From NCBI GenBank assembly GCA_020201235.1, contig JAIVHD010000225.1, positions 1 to 22,039 on the forward strand: a stretch of 22,039 bases of DNA. Direction: 5' to 3'. Below, one piece after another: positions 1 through 7,587 of this stretch (its first letter is position 1; each line of letters starts with the position of its first letter). The position numbers and the translations under genes are program-made. Below the pieces are notes generated by a model. It did not search any database. It was not told where the DNA came from and saw only the letters and a list, made by a program, of their open reading frames with translations. Source of the DNA: Lysobacteraceae bacterium (GTDB taxonomy: Bacteria > Pseudomonadota > Gammaproteobacteria > Xanthomonadales > Wenzhouxiangellaceae).

Positions 1-467
1 GTGCTGAATTCGGCAGTCAAGTGATCGACGAAAACGGTGAACTCGACCGTCGTGCGCTACGCGAGATCGTGTTTTCCGACGCTGACGCGCGACGGCGTCT
101 GGAGGCGATCCTGCACCCGTTGATCGCGGCTGCGGCGCGCTGCCGGATTGCGGATTCAAACTCGCCTTACGTATTATTGGTCGTGCCCTTGCTGGTCGAA
201 TCTGGCCTGTTCGAGGAAGCCGACCGGGTGCTGGTGGTTGATGTTCCCGAACAGTTGCAGATTAATCGCGTCGTGGCTCGAGACGGCGTCGATCGCGCAC
301 AGGCCGAAGCCACGCTCACGGCCCAGGCCAGTCGCCGACAGCGCCTGGAACGGGCCGACGATGTGATCGACAATCGTGGCTCGCTCGAACGCCTTCGCCA
401 ACAGATCGAACAGCTGAACCGCCGCTACCAGCAGCTGGCAACAACCCGCCAGGTACGCTCTGAATAA
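1..467 (+). CDS. coaE: Dephospho-CoA kinase, C-terminal part (5' end cut by window edge)
   Basis: CoaE phosphorylates the 3'-hydroxyl of dephospho-CoA with ATP, the last step of coenzyme A synthesis in the cytoplasm. The frame is open from base 3 and ends with TAA at 465-467, giving about 154 residues. Missing upstream are the P-loop and the first part of the kinase. Visible family signatures are the VIDENGELDRRALR stretch, LEAILHPLI, the PLLVESGL segment, LVVDVPEQLQ, the RDGVDRAQA region and the near-terminal ADDVIDNRG. The internal ATG at base 21 is not the real start, because homology continues to the window edge. The gene converges on nuoN with only 19 bases between the two stop codons, so there is no room for long separate terminators. 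The product is clear from motifs; only the N-terminus is unknown. Confidence 0.9.
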   Translation, partial: AEFGSQVIDENGELDRRALREIVFSDADARRRLEAILHPLIAAAARCRIADSNSPYVLLVVPLLVESGLFEEADRVLVVDVPEQLQINRVVARDGVDRAQAEATLTAQASRRQRLERADDVIDNRGSLERLRQQIEQLNRRYQQLATTRQVRSE

Positions 468-486
468 TGTTGCGGCCAGCCGCACA

Positions 487-1923
487 TCAACTGAATGCAC
501 TGATGCAAAGGCTGATCAGGCCGCCGGAAAACAGACCGAGCCCGAGCATGGCCAATCCGTTCAACGACAGCACTGCGCGGAAGTCGACCGGTGCGGTCAC
601 CGGTTCGGTGCGCTCGGGATCGTCGAAGTACATCAGCTTGACGATTCGCAGGTAGTAGAACGCGCCAATCACGGCGGTGACGACGGCCAGTATTGCAAGC
701 CCGGTGAAGCCGGCCTCGACGGCCGCGGCGATTACCTGCCATTTGGCGAAGAAACCAACAAATACCGGAATACCGGCCAGCGAGAACATGATCATCAGCA
801 TCATCAGCGCATACCAGGGGCTGCGCTTGGCCAGACCTTTGAAGTCGTCGATGTTCTCGGCCTCGATACCGTTGCTGGAAAGCAGGATGACAACCGCGAA
901 CGCCCCGGCCGACATCATCGCGTAAACAATGGTGTAGAACATGGCCGCAGCGTAGCCTGCGGCACTTGCAGCGAGCACGCCCATGAGGATAAAGCCGACG
1001 TGCGAAATGGTCGAATAGGCCAGCATGCGCTTGATATTCGATTGCGCAATCGCAACCACGTTACCCAAAATCATTGACAGCGCGGCCAACACCACCAACA
1101 TTGCCTGCCAGTCGGTATGTAGCCCCGACATGCCGTCTTCGAGCAGCCGGATCGCGAGCGCAAGGTAACCCAGCTTGGGCAAAGAAGAAATCAACAGTGT
1201 CACCGCCACCGGCGCGCCCTGGTACACATCGGGCAGCCACATGTGAAACGGAACGGCACCGAGCTTGAAGGCAATGCCGACAACCAGGAATGCCAAGCCA
1301 AAGGCCAGCATCAGGTTATCGGTCGCCGCGCCCTTGAGCGCGGCCGAAACCGCGCTGAGTTCCAGTGTTCCGGTCGCTCCATAAATCAGGCTCATGCCGT
1401 ACAACAAAATGCCGGAGGCCAGCGAGCCCAGAATGAAGAACTTCATGGCAGCCTCCGAGCCAAGCGCCGAATCACGGTTCAGCGCGACCAGTGCGTAGCT
1501 TGAAAGCGCCAGCAGTTCAAGACCAAGATAGAGCGTCAGCATGCTGGCGGCCGACACCATGATCATCACACCCAGCAATGCAAACAGGCTAAGCGAGTAG
1601 AACTCGCCCTTGAACAGCCCGGCCGCGCGCAGGAAATGCTTGGCGTAGACAAAGACCGCAATCAGGATGATGTAGCTGAACAGTTTCAGGACGTCGCCGA
1701 AACGGTCGCGAATGAAAGTCTCGCTGAACGCCGTCAGCGATTCTCCGGCCGGCATCATCATGCGCAGGGTGATGATGCCGGCAAACGCCAGCGCCAGCAC
1801 GGCAAGCGAATGGGTCAGACCGCGCCGTTGCTCACTGACGAACAGATCGGCGACCAACACCACGCAAGCCATGGTCGCAATGAAGATTTCCGGCAGCGCC
1901 AGTTGAAGTTCTGAAAAGCTCAT
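487..1923 (-). CDS. nuoN: NADH-quinone oxidoreductase subunit N
   Basis: NuoN is one of three antiporter-like proton-pumping subunits in the membrane arm of complex I, in the inner membrane. The protein is 478 residues, close to the usual 480-490, and is almost entirely hydrophobic helices. Family marks are the LGLELLALSSYAL segment with the conserved glutamate, the AFKLGAVPFHMWLPD lysine helix, SNIKRMLAYSTISHVGF, and SLAGIPVFVGFFAKW near the C-terminus. The ATG at 1923 overlaps the TGA of the upstream nuoL/M frame by one base (TGATG), which implies translational coupling. A TTG three bases upstream could also initiate but is less likely. This is the last gene of the nuo operon and shows no sign of the lesions seen in its neighbour, so it serves as an internal control for them. 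Confidence 0.95.
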   Translation of the reverse strand: MSFSELQLALPEIFIATMACVVLVADLFVSEQRRGLTHSLAVLALAFAGIITLRMMMPAGESLTAFSETFIRDRFGDVLKLFSYIILIAVFVYAKHFLRAAGLFKGEFYSLSLFALLGVMIMVSAASMLTLYLGLELLALSSYALVALNRDSALGSEAAMKFFILGSLASGILLYGMSLIYGATGTLELSAVSAALKGAATDNLMLAFGLAFLVVGIAFKLGAVPFHMWLPDVYQGAPVAVTLLISSLPKLGYLALAIRLLEDGMSGLHTDWQAMLVVLAALSMILGNVVAIAQSNIKRMLAYSTISHVGFILMGVLAASAAGYAAAMFYTIVYAMMSAGAFAVVILLSSNGIEAENIDDFKGLAKRSPWYALMMLMIMFSLAGIPVFVGFFAKWQVIAAAVEAGFTGLAILAVVTAVIGAFYYLRIVKLMYFDDPERTEPVTAPVDFRAVLSLNGLAMLGLGLFSGGLISLCISAFS

Positions 1924-4900
1924 CAATTGATCTTCGTTGTAGTGATGTGGTCAACCAGGTTGGCCACGGAGGGTTCCATCATTTCAAGCAGCGGATAGGG
2001 GTATAGGCCCAGGCCCAGCGTCAACAACGCAAGGATGACCATGACGGTCCACTCGCGCGCGTCGAGGTCGCGCAACTCGGCCACCGCGTTGTTTGCAACT
2101 TCGCCGTAAAATACGCGCTTAACCAACCACAGGCTGTAGGAGGCACCGAGAATCAGCGTCAGCGCTGCCAAAAACGCGAACCAGAAGTTGGCCTTGAATG
2201 CGGCCAGGATCACCATGAACTCGCCAACGAAACCGCTGGTTCCCGGCAAGCCGGAATTGGCCATGAAGAACAGTACGGCAAACATCGCAAACCAAGGCAT
2301 GGTGTTGGCCACCCCGCCGTAGGCCGAAATCTCGCGACTGTGAACGCGATCATAGAGCACGCCGACGGCCAGGAACATGGCACCGGAGGTAAAGCCATGT
2401 GAAATCATCTGGACCATGGCCCCGCTGATACCCATGGCCGCGCCGGAGATTTCGCCGGTGTTGTCGGCAATTGCAAAAGCCAGGAACAGGCCGAGCGTGA
2501 CAAACCCCATATGCGAAATCGAACTGTAGGCGATCAGACGCTTCATGTCGCGCTGCGCCAGGGCGACGAAACCGATGTAGACAATCGCAACCAGCGACAG
2601 GCCGATCATCAGCCAGTCCAGCACGCTGGCAGCATCCGGTGCGATTGGCAACGAATAACGCACCAGGCCGTAGGCGCCGATCTTGAGCATCACCGCGGCC
2701 AGCACCACCGAGCCGCCGGTCGGTGCCTCGACGTGCGCGTCCGGCAGCCAGGTATGCACGGGCCACATCGGCACCTTGACCGCAAAAGCAATCAGAAAGG
2801 CCAGGAAAATCCAGACCTGTGCCTCCAGTGAAAGCGGCAGTGCATGCAGGTCGCTTACAGCAAAGCTGCCGGCCTGCAAGTAAAGCCAAATCAGACCGAC
2901 CAGCATGAAGACCGAACCCAAAAAGGTGAACAGGAAAAACTTGATGGTGGCAAAGATTCGGTTGGGGCCACCCCAGATGCCGATGATCAGGAACATTGGC
3001 ACCAGCGTGGCCTCGAAGAACACGTAAAACAACATCGCGTCCATGGCCGCAAACATGCCGCTCATCAAGCCCGACAGGATCAGGAACGCGGCCATGTACT
3101 GGCTGACACGGTCGGTGATCGTCCAGCCGGCTATCACCACGATCAAGGTCGTCAGCGCAGTCAACGCAATCAGCGGCAACGACAGGCCGTCGACCGCCAG
3201 GTGATAGTGGATTTCAAATGCCTTGATCCAGACCGTTTTTTCCGAAAACTGCATGGCGGCTGTACCACCCTCGAAGCCGGCCAGGGCAAGCAACGTCAAG
3301 GCGAAGGCTGCCAGGCAGCGCTGAGATGCCACGCCGATCAAGCGGGCCGTACCGTGCACCAGCCAGCCATCGATGATCATGCCGTCGCCGCGACGGGAAA
3401 ACAGCCCGGCAAGTTTCAGGCCGCCGCCGGCGATGACATGCTGGTAGAACGCATCGAAACCGTACTTGCGGTCCAGAATGGTCCACAACGGGTGCAGGCG
3501 CGATTTGATTGTCGCGGCAACCGACGGACTGAACAGGTAGATCCAGGTCGCAATGCCCACACCCAGCATCGCCAGCCAGAACACCGGTGTAACAAAGCCG
3601 TGCAGCGCGAACGCCGTGGCACCGTGGAAGTGCTGGCCGATTGCAACCAGCGGATCGCGCTCGGGGGCGACCTGGATGGCATCCGACAGCGCGCCGCTGA
3701 ACAGCAGCGGCTCGACCGTAAGCCAGCCGATCAACAGCGACGGGATCGCCAGCAGAATCAGTGGCAGCGTAACCACCCATGGCGACTCCTGTGCATGCGC
3801 AAGGGTTTCACGCTCGACCCTTGATTTACCGTGGAAGGTCAAATACAGCATGCGAAAGGTATATAAGGCCGTCACGACCACACCGGCATACACCGCAAAG
3901 GTCGCGAAACCGGCACCGGCAAGATCGGACACCTTGACCGATTCGATGATCAGATCCTTGGAAAAGAAGCCGGAGAAGAACGGGAATCCGATCAGCGCCA
4001 GCGAACCGACCCACGCGGTTACCGCCGTGATCGGCATGATCCGGCCCAGCCCCCCCATCTCGCGCATGTCCTGCTTGTGGTGCATGGCCAGGGCCGTGGT
4101 CGACAGTTCATACAGCGGCGAAAGACGCGCGACCATGAAAATACCGGCGGTGACCATGGTGGCGGCGTGAATCAGGGCCGAAATCGGGGTCGGGCCTTCC
4201 ATTGAATCGGGCAGCCAGACATGCAGCGGAACCTGGGCCGACTTACCCATTGCACCGATGAACAGACAGATGCAGATAAACGTCATGACCGACCATTCGG
4301 CACCGCCAAAAATGCTCATGGTCGCTCCGGCCACATCCGGGGCTGCGGCAAACACTTCGTAATAATCAAGCGAGACCATGTACATCAGGATTGCCGCCAG
4401 ACCGAGAATCAGACCAAAATCACCGCCGCGATTGACCAAAAAGGCCTTTAGATTGGCCTTGACAGCCGATTCCCTGCGAAACCAGAACCCGATTAGCAAA
4501 TAGGAAACCAGCCCGACGGCCTCCCAGCCGAAGAACAACTGCAGGAAATTATTGGCCATGACCAGCATCAGCATGGCAAAGGTGAACAGGTTGATATACG
4601 AGAAAAAGCGCTGGTAGCCATCGTCTTCGCGCATATAACCTACGGTGTAGATATGCACCATCAAAGACACGAAGGTCACGACGACCATCATCAGGGCGCT
4701 CAGGGAGTCGACCAGAAACCCGACCTCGAAGGTGATCCCGTCAACGATCGCCCAGGTATAGACGGTGTAGTTCAGCACCTCCCAGTCGGTTGTGAAGACC
4801 TGCCATGCCACGACTGCTGAAAGACCAAACGAGCCGGCGACCGCCAGGATGGTGATCCAGTGCGCACCGGCTCGTCCAACCTGATGCCGCAACAGGCCCG

Positions 4901-4961
4901 CGATCGCGCTGCCGGTCAGCGGCAACAGGGGGATGAGCAGCAATATTGTCTTTATATCCAC
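1923..4961 (-). CDS. nuoL/nuoM: Fused and internally shortened NuoL-NuoM (complex I proton-pumping subunits)
   Basis: One uninterrupted frame of about 1012 residues replaces the usual separate NuoL (~610-680) and NuoM (~500). Numbered from the GTG at 4961, residues 1-292 are NuoL N-terminal half, with FFGWEAVGLVSYLLIGF (key Glu), GAMGKSAQVPLHVWLPD (key Lys) and ISALIHAATMVTAG. At about residue 292 (base 4085) the sequence jumps from YELSTTALA directly to MHHKQDMREMGGL. This skips the DIKR..AYST and FHLxTHAFFKALLF region found in other NuoL proteins, roughly 75-80 residues and about three helices. NuoL then continues through FFSGFFSKD to ARLIGVAS and, near base 3325, runs into NuoM (QRCLAAFALTLLALAG, GFEGGTAAMQF). 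The NuoL C-terminal helix and NuoM N-terminal helix are absent. The rest of NuoM looks complete (FAVKVPMWPVHTWLPDAH, KRLIAYSSISHMGF). GTG is chosen because the family N-terminus DIKTILLLIPLLPLTG follows it; the frame stays open further upstream to 5057. Product families are certain; whether the lesions are biological is not. Confidence 0.85.
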   Translation of the reverse strand: MDIKTILLLIPLLPLTGSAIAGLLRHQVGRAGAHWITILAVAGSFGLSAVVAWQVFTTDWEVLNYTVYTWAIVDGITFEVGFLVDSLSALMMVVVTFVSLMVHIYTVGYMREDDGYQRFFSYINLFTFAMLMLVMANNFLQLFFGWEAVGLVSYLLIGFWFRRESAVKANLKAFLVNRGGDFGLILGLAAILMYMVSLDYYEVFAAAPDVAGATMSIFGGAEWSVMTFICICLFIGAMGKSAQVPLHVWLPDSMEGPTPISALIHAATMVTAGIFMVARLSPLYELSTTALAMHHKQDMREMGGLGRIMPITAVTAWVGSLALIGFPFFSGFFSKDLIIESVKVSDLAGAGFATFAVYAGVVVTALYTFRMLYLTFHGKSRVERETLAHAQESPWVVTLPLILLAIPSLLIGWLTVEPLLFSGALSDAIQVAPERDPLVAIGQHFHGATAFALHGFVTPVFWLAMLGVGIATWIYLFSPSVAATIKSRLHPLWTILDRKYGFDAFYQHVIAGGGLKLAGLFSRRGDGMIIDGWLVHGTARLIGVASQRCLAAFALTLLALAGFEGGTAAMQFSEKTVWIKAFEIHYHLAVDGLSLPLIALTALTTLIVVIAGWTITDRVSQYMAAFLILSGLMSGMFAAMDAMLFYVFFEATLVPMFLIIGIWGGPNRIFATIKFFLFTFLGSVFMLVGLIWLYLQAGSFAVSDLHALPLSLEAQVWIFLAFLIAFAVKVPMWPVHTWLPDAHVEAPTGGSVVLAAVMLKIGAYGLVRYSLPIAPDAASVLDWLMIGLSLVAIVYIGFVALAQRDMKRLIAYSSISHMGFVTLGLFLAFAIADNTGEISGAAMGISGAMVQMISHGFTSGAMFLAVGVLYDRVHSREISAYGGVANTMPWFAMFAVLFFMANSGLPGTSGFVGEFMVILAAFKANFWFAFLAALTLILGASYSLWLVKRVFYGEVANNAVAELRDLDAREWTVMVILALLTLGLGLYPYPLLEMMEPSVANLVDHITTTKIN
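3315..3332 (-). other. Probable deletion junction joining NuoL C-terminus to NuoM N-terminus
   Basis: ARLIGVAS, typical of the region before the last NuoL helix, is followed without a stop by QRCLAAFALTLLALAG. That resembles the second helix of NuoM just before its GFxxGTAAMQF signature. Missing are an estimated 35-40 NuoL residues, the stop/start junction and about 30 NuoM residues. The estimate comes from remembered family lengths, not from an alignment. Confidence 0.65.
4083..4088 (-). other. Probable deletion junction inside the NuoL portion
   Basis: Codons for Leu-Ala (TTALA) sit directly against Met-His-His-Lys-Gln-Asp-Met. In full-length NuoL these two stretches flank about 75-80 residues that include the DIKR..AYST loop and the FHLxTHAFFKALLF helix. 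The frame is kept. The exact breakpoint can shift by a few bases because the ancestral sequence is not available here. Confidence 0.7.
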
Positions 4962-5138
4962 TATTAAAATCCGGTTCCTGATCGCGATTATTATTCTAAA
5001 TGCTCTGCCTAACCACCCGTTGGGCGGCTCGGTTCTGGTGCCGGGTGCCCATGGCACGGCCGGCGACTTGCTGTCTGCCGCGGTCCGGCGGCATCGTTTA
5101 GCGGTCGAGCGTTTGCCCGCGCCGCCGCTGGTGCCGAA
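4962..5138 (-). other. nuoK-nuoL intergenic gap, 177 bases, no gene seen
   Basis: Within an operon whose other junctions are mostly overlapping, this gap is unusually long. The nuoL frame stays open upstream to 5057, but the implied residues (GTRTEPPNGWLGRAF...) do not resemble NuoL. A near-palindrome (GTGCC ATG GGCAC on the minus strand) lies near 5050. An AGGAA sequence precedes the GTG start by about 13-14 bases, a long spacing. No clear promoter is recognised. Confidence 0.5.
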
Positions 5139-5444
5139 TCAGCCTTTCAATTCCTCGATGTCTTCGACGTTGATCGTCTGTCTGTTCCTGAACAGCACGA
5201 CGAGGATGGCCAGACCAATAGCCGCCTCGGCGGCCGCCACAGTCAGGATGAAAAACACGTAGACCTGCCCATCCATGTTGCCGAGAAACTTCGAGAAGGC
5301 GACAAAGTTCATGTTGACCGCGAGCAGCAGCAGCTCGATGGACATCAACAGGATGATGATGTTTTTGCGGTTCAGAAACACTCCGGCAACACCGATTGAG
5401 AACAGAATGGCGCCGAGTGTCAAGAAATGAGCCAGAGTCAGCAT
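5139..5444 (-). CDS. nuoK: NADH-quinone oxidoreductase subunit K
   Basis: NuoK is a small three-helix inner-membrane subunit of complex I that contributes to the proton path between the quinone site and the antiporter-like subunits. The protein is 101 residues, the standard length. Family features are [27 protein letters not shown] (glutamate in the second helix), the [16 protein letters not shown] third helix with its conserved glutamate, and the terminal [11 protein letters not shown]. The ATG at 5444 is preceded by a strong GGGGAGGG ribosome-binding sequence about 7 bases upstream and sits one base after the nuoJ stop (TGACATG). The longer open frame to 5495 is rejected because it would run back into nuoJ and lacks homology. 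All three helices and both key glutamates are present. Confidence 0.96.
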   Translation of the reverse strand: MLTLAHFLTLGAILFSIGVAGVFLNRKNIIILLMSIELLLLAVNMNFVAFSKFLGNMDGQVYVFFILTVAAAEAAIGLAILVVLFRNRQTINVEDIEELKG

Positions 5445-5445
5445 G

Positions 5446-6048
5446 TCAACTGCCCTCCCCTTCGGAATCCATGCGAACCAGCCGCACACGCTCATCGCGA
5501 CGGATTCGCGACTGGATCGCCGGATCCTGATATTTGGTTTCGGGTCGGCGGCGGTGAGTCAGCGAAATTGCCGCGACGATCGCGACCAGCAAGATGAAAC
5601 CGGCAATCTCGAACGGGTACAGGTACTCGGAATACAGCAATTCGCCCAGCATTCGGGTATTACCGCGCTCATCGCTGCTTGTATATTCGAGAACCTGCGC
5701 GCGCGTGCCACGCGCCCAGATCAGGATGAATAATTGGGCCGCCATCGCCAGCGCGACCAGAATGCCGACCGGCAGGTAGCGCGCGAAACCGGACTTGAGT
5801 TTTTCCAGGTTTAGGTCAAGCATCATGATCACGAACAGGAACAGAACCATCACGGCACCGACGTAGACCAAAACCAGCGTGATGGCCAGAAACTCGGCTT
5901 CCAGCAGCAGCCAGATACAAGCTGCTGAAAAAAATGATAGCACCAGGAACAATACCGAGTAAATCGGATTGCGCGATGTGATCACGCTTAGGGCCGAGAG
6001 CGTCAAAACGGTCCCAAATGTGTAAAAAACCAGTTCAATAATCGGCAT
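5446..6048 (-). CDS. nuoJ: NADH-quinone oxidoreductase subunit J
   Basis: NuoJ is a five-helix membrane subunit of complex I; its third helix is implicated in coupling quinone reduction to pumping. The protein is 200 residues from the ATG at 6048, normal for the family. The helix with [26 protein letters not shown] is the diagnostic NuoJ segment. The C-terminal cytoplasmic tail is polar and arginine-rich ([28 protein letters not shown]). A TTG two codons upstream (6054) is possible but less likely. The gene lies 43 bases after nuoI and one base before nuoK, so it is clearly an operon member. No truncation is seen. Confidence 0.95.
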   Translation of the reverse strand: MPIIELVFYTFGTVLTLSALSVITSRNPIYSVLFLVLSFFSAACIWLLLEAEFLAITLVLVYVGAVMVLFLFVIMMLDLNLEKLKSGFARYLPVGILVALAMAAQLFILIWARGTRAQVLEYTSSDERGNTRMLGELLYSEYLYPFEIAGFILLVAIVAAISLTHRRRPETKYQDPAIQSRIRRDERVRLVRMDSEGEGS

Positions 6049-6091
6049 ATTCAATCATCTGCTCGTCATGTGTCGGGCCGGGTGGCGGCAA

Positions 6092-6580
6092 TTAGCGGTA
6101 CGCTGCATCCTTGGCACGCGCAGCCGCGATCTGGTCTTCGAAACGGTCGCCCAATGCCAGCAGCTGCTGCTTGTCGACGATTTGCTCGCCGCGCTGCTCG
6201 AAATGATATTCGGTAAAGTCGGTTTCGACGATCGAGTCGACCGGGCAGGACTCTTCGCAGAAACCGCAATAGATGCACTTGAACATATCGATTTCATAGC
6301 GCGTAGTGCGACGTGATCCATCTTCGCGCCGGGTCGAGTCGATGGTAATCGCAAGCGCCGGGCAAACCGCCTCGCATAATTTGCAGGCAATGCAGCGCTC
6401 TTCGCCATTGGGATAGCGCCTGAGTGCGTGCAAGCCGCGATAACGTGGCGACTTGGGCGTTTTCTCCTCCGGATAAGCCAGCGTAAACTTGGGTTGACGT
6501 AAATGGCGAAACGTCAGGTTGAGACCCTTGAACAGCTCAAGCAGCATCAGCGAATGAAAGTAGTGGCGAATCGCTTGCAT
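6092..6580 (-). CDS. nuoI: NADH-quinone oxidoreductase subunit I (2x[4Fe-4S] ferredoxin-like)
   Basis: NuoI carries clusters N6a and N6b, which pass electrons toward N2 in NuoB at the base of the peripheral arm. The protein is 162 residues, typical length. Two CxxCxxCxxxC motifs are intact: Cys63-66-69-73 ([11 protein letters not shown]) and Cys102-105-108-112 ([11 protein letters not shown]). The N-terminal amphipathic segment ([17 protein letters not shown]) matches the membrane-lying helix of the family. The ATG at 6580 follows the nuoH stop by two bases. The open frame upstream to 6811 overlaps nuoH and is a shadow. All eight cluster ligands are present. Confidence 0.96.
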   Translation of the reverse strand: MQAIRHYFHSLMLLELFKGLNLTFRHLRQPKFTLAYPEEKTPKSPRYRGLHALRRYPNGEERCIACKLCEAVCPALAITIDSTRREDGSRRTTRYEIDMFKCIYCGFCEESCPVDSIVETDFTEYHFEQRGEQIVDKQQLLALGDRFEDQIAAARAKDAAYR

Positions 6581-6582
6581 GT

Positions 6583-7587
6583 TCAGCCTCCGTAGAACCC
6601 GGCCACCCGCAAACCCGCAGCGACCAGAATCCAGACTATGGTTATGGGAATAAAGACTTTCCAGCCCAGCCGCATAATCTGGTCGTAGCGGTAGCGCGGA
6701 AAAGTCGCGCGAAACCACAGGAACAGAAACATGAAGCCCAAGGTCTTGATCGCCCACCAGTGAAAGCCGGCTTCGCCGAGAATTGGAATCCCCGCGAACG
6801 GGCTGTACCAACCGCCGAAGAACAACAGCGTTGTGAGTACAGAGATCAAAATCATGTTGGCGTATTCGGCCAGGAAATACAATGAGAACGCAGCGCCGGA
6901 ATAATCAACGTGAAAACCGGCCACGATTTCCGACTCGCCCTCGGCGACATCAAACGGTGCACGATTGGTTTCTGCGACGCCAGAGATGAAAAACACTACA
7001 AACAGTGGCAGCAGCGGCAGCCAGAACCAGCTCAGCAGGCCGCCCGCCTGAGCATCGACGATCGCGGTCAGGTTCAGACTGCCGGACAGAATGATGACAC
7101 CGACCAGAGCAAAGCCCATCGCGATTTCATAGGAGACGATTTGCGCCGCCGAGCGCAGACAGCCCAGGAAGGCATATTTCGAGTTGGAAGCCCAGCCGCC
7201 AATGATCACGCCGTAGACACCCAGCGACGACATGGTCAGCACGTACAACAACCCGGCATCAATATCGGCCAGCACCCAGCCGTCGGCAAATGGGACCACG
7301 GCCCAGGCCGTGAACGCCGGCACCAGGGTCATGATCGGGGCAATGACGAACAACACCTTGTTTGCCTTGGCCGGGATGATGATTTCCTTGAGCAGCAGTT
7401 TGAAGACGTCGGCAAAAGGCTGGAAGAGCCCCCACGGGCCAACCCGATTGGGCCCAACACGCGACTGCATATAGCCGATGATCTTGCGCTCGGCGTACGT
7501 AAAGTAAGCAACCGCGAGTGTCAGCGGAATCAGAATCATCGTGATCTTCATCACAATCCATGCCAGGTCCAGCATTGAATCCATCAT
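6583..7587 (-). CDS. nuoH: NADH-quinone oxidoreductase subunit H
   Basis: NuoH is the multi-helix membrane subunit that forms much of the quinone-binding chamber and links the redox arm to the proton pumps. At 334 residues it matches the usual 325-345. Signatures include [38 protein letters not shown] near residues 32-68, [34 protein letters not shown], the acidic loop [28 protein letters not shown], and the ending [22 protein letters not shown]. The start ATG at 7587 overlaps the nuoG TGA in an ATGA arrangement; a second ATG directly follows at 7584. Coupled translation with nuoG is implied. No deletions or missing charged residues are seen. Confidence 0.96.
   Translation of the reverse strand: MMDSMLDLAWIVMKITMILIPLTLAVAYFTYAERKIIGYMQSRVGPNRVGPWGLFQPFADVFKLLLKEIIIPAKANKVLFVIAPIMTLVPAFTAWAVVPFADGWVLADIDAGLLYVLTMSSLGVYGVIIGGWASNSKYAFLGCLRSAAQIVSYEIAMGFALVGVIILSGSLNLTAIVDAQAGGLLSWFWLPLLPLFVVFFISGVAETNRAPFDVAEGESEIVAGFHVDYSGAAFSLYFLAEYANMILISVLTTLLFFGGWYSPFAGIPILGEAGFHWWAIKTLGFMFLFLWFRATFPRYRYDQIMRLGWKVFIPITIVWILVAAGLRVAGFYGG

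Noticed and set aside
2844..3824. Plus-strand open frame of 326 codons opposite nuoL/nuoM
   Set aside because: Its product is a Gln/Arg/His-rich low-quality sequence typical of the antisense of a membrane-protein gene, with no domain and no ribosome-binding site.
4962..5057. Upstream extension of the nuoL frame to 5057
   Set aside because: The extra 32 residues are not NuoL-like, whereas the family N-terminus begins at the GTG at 4961.
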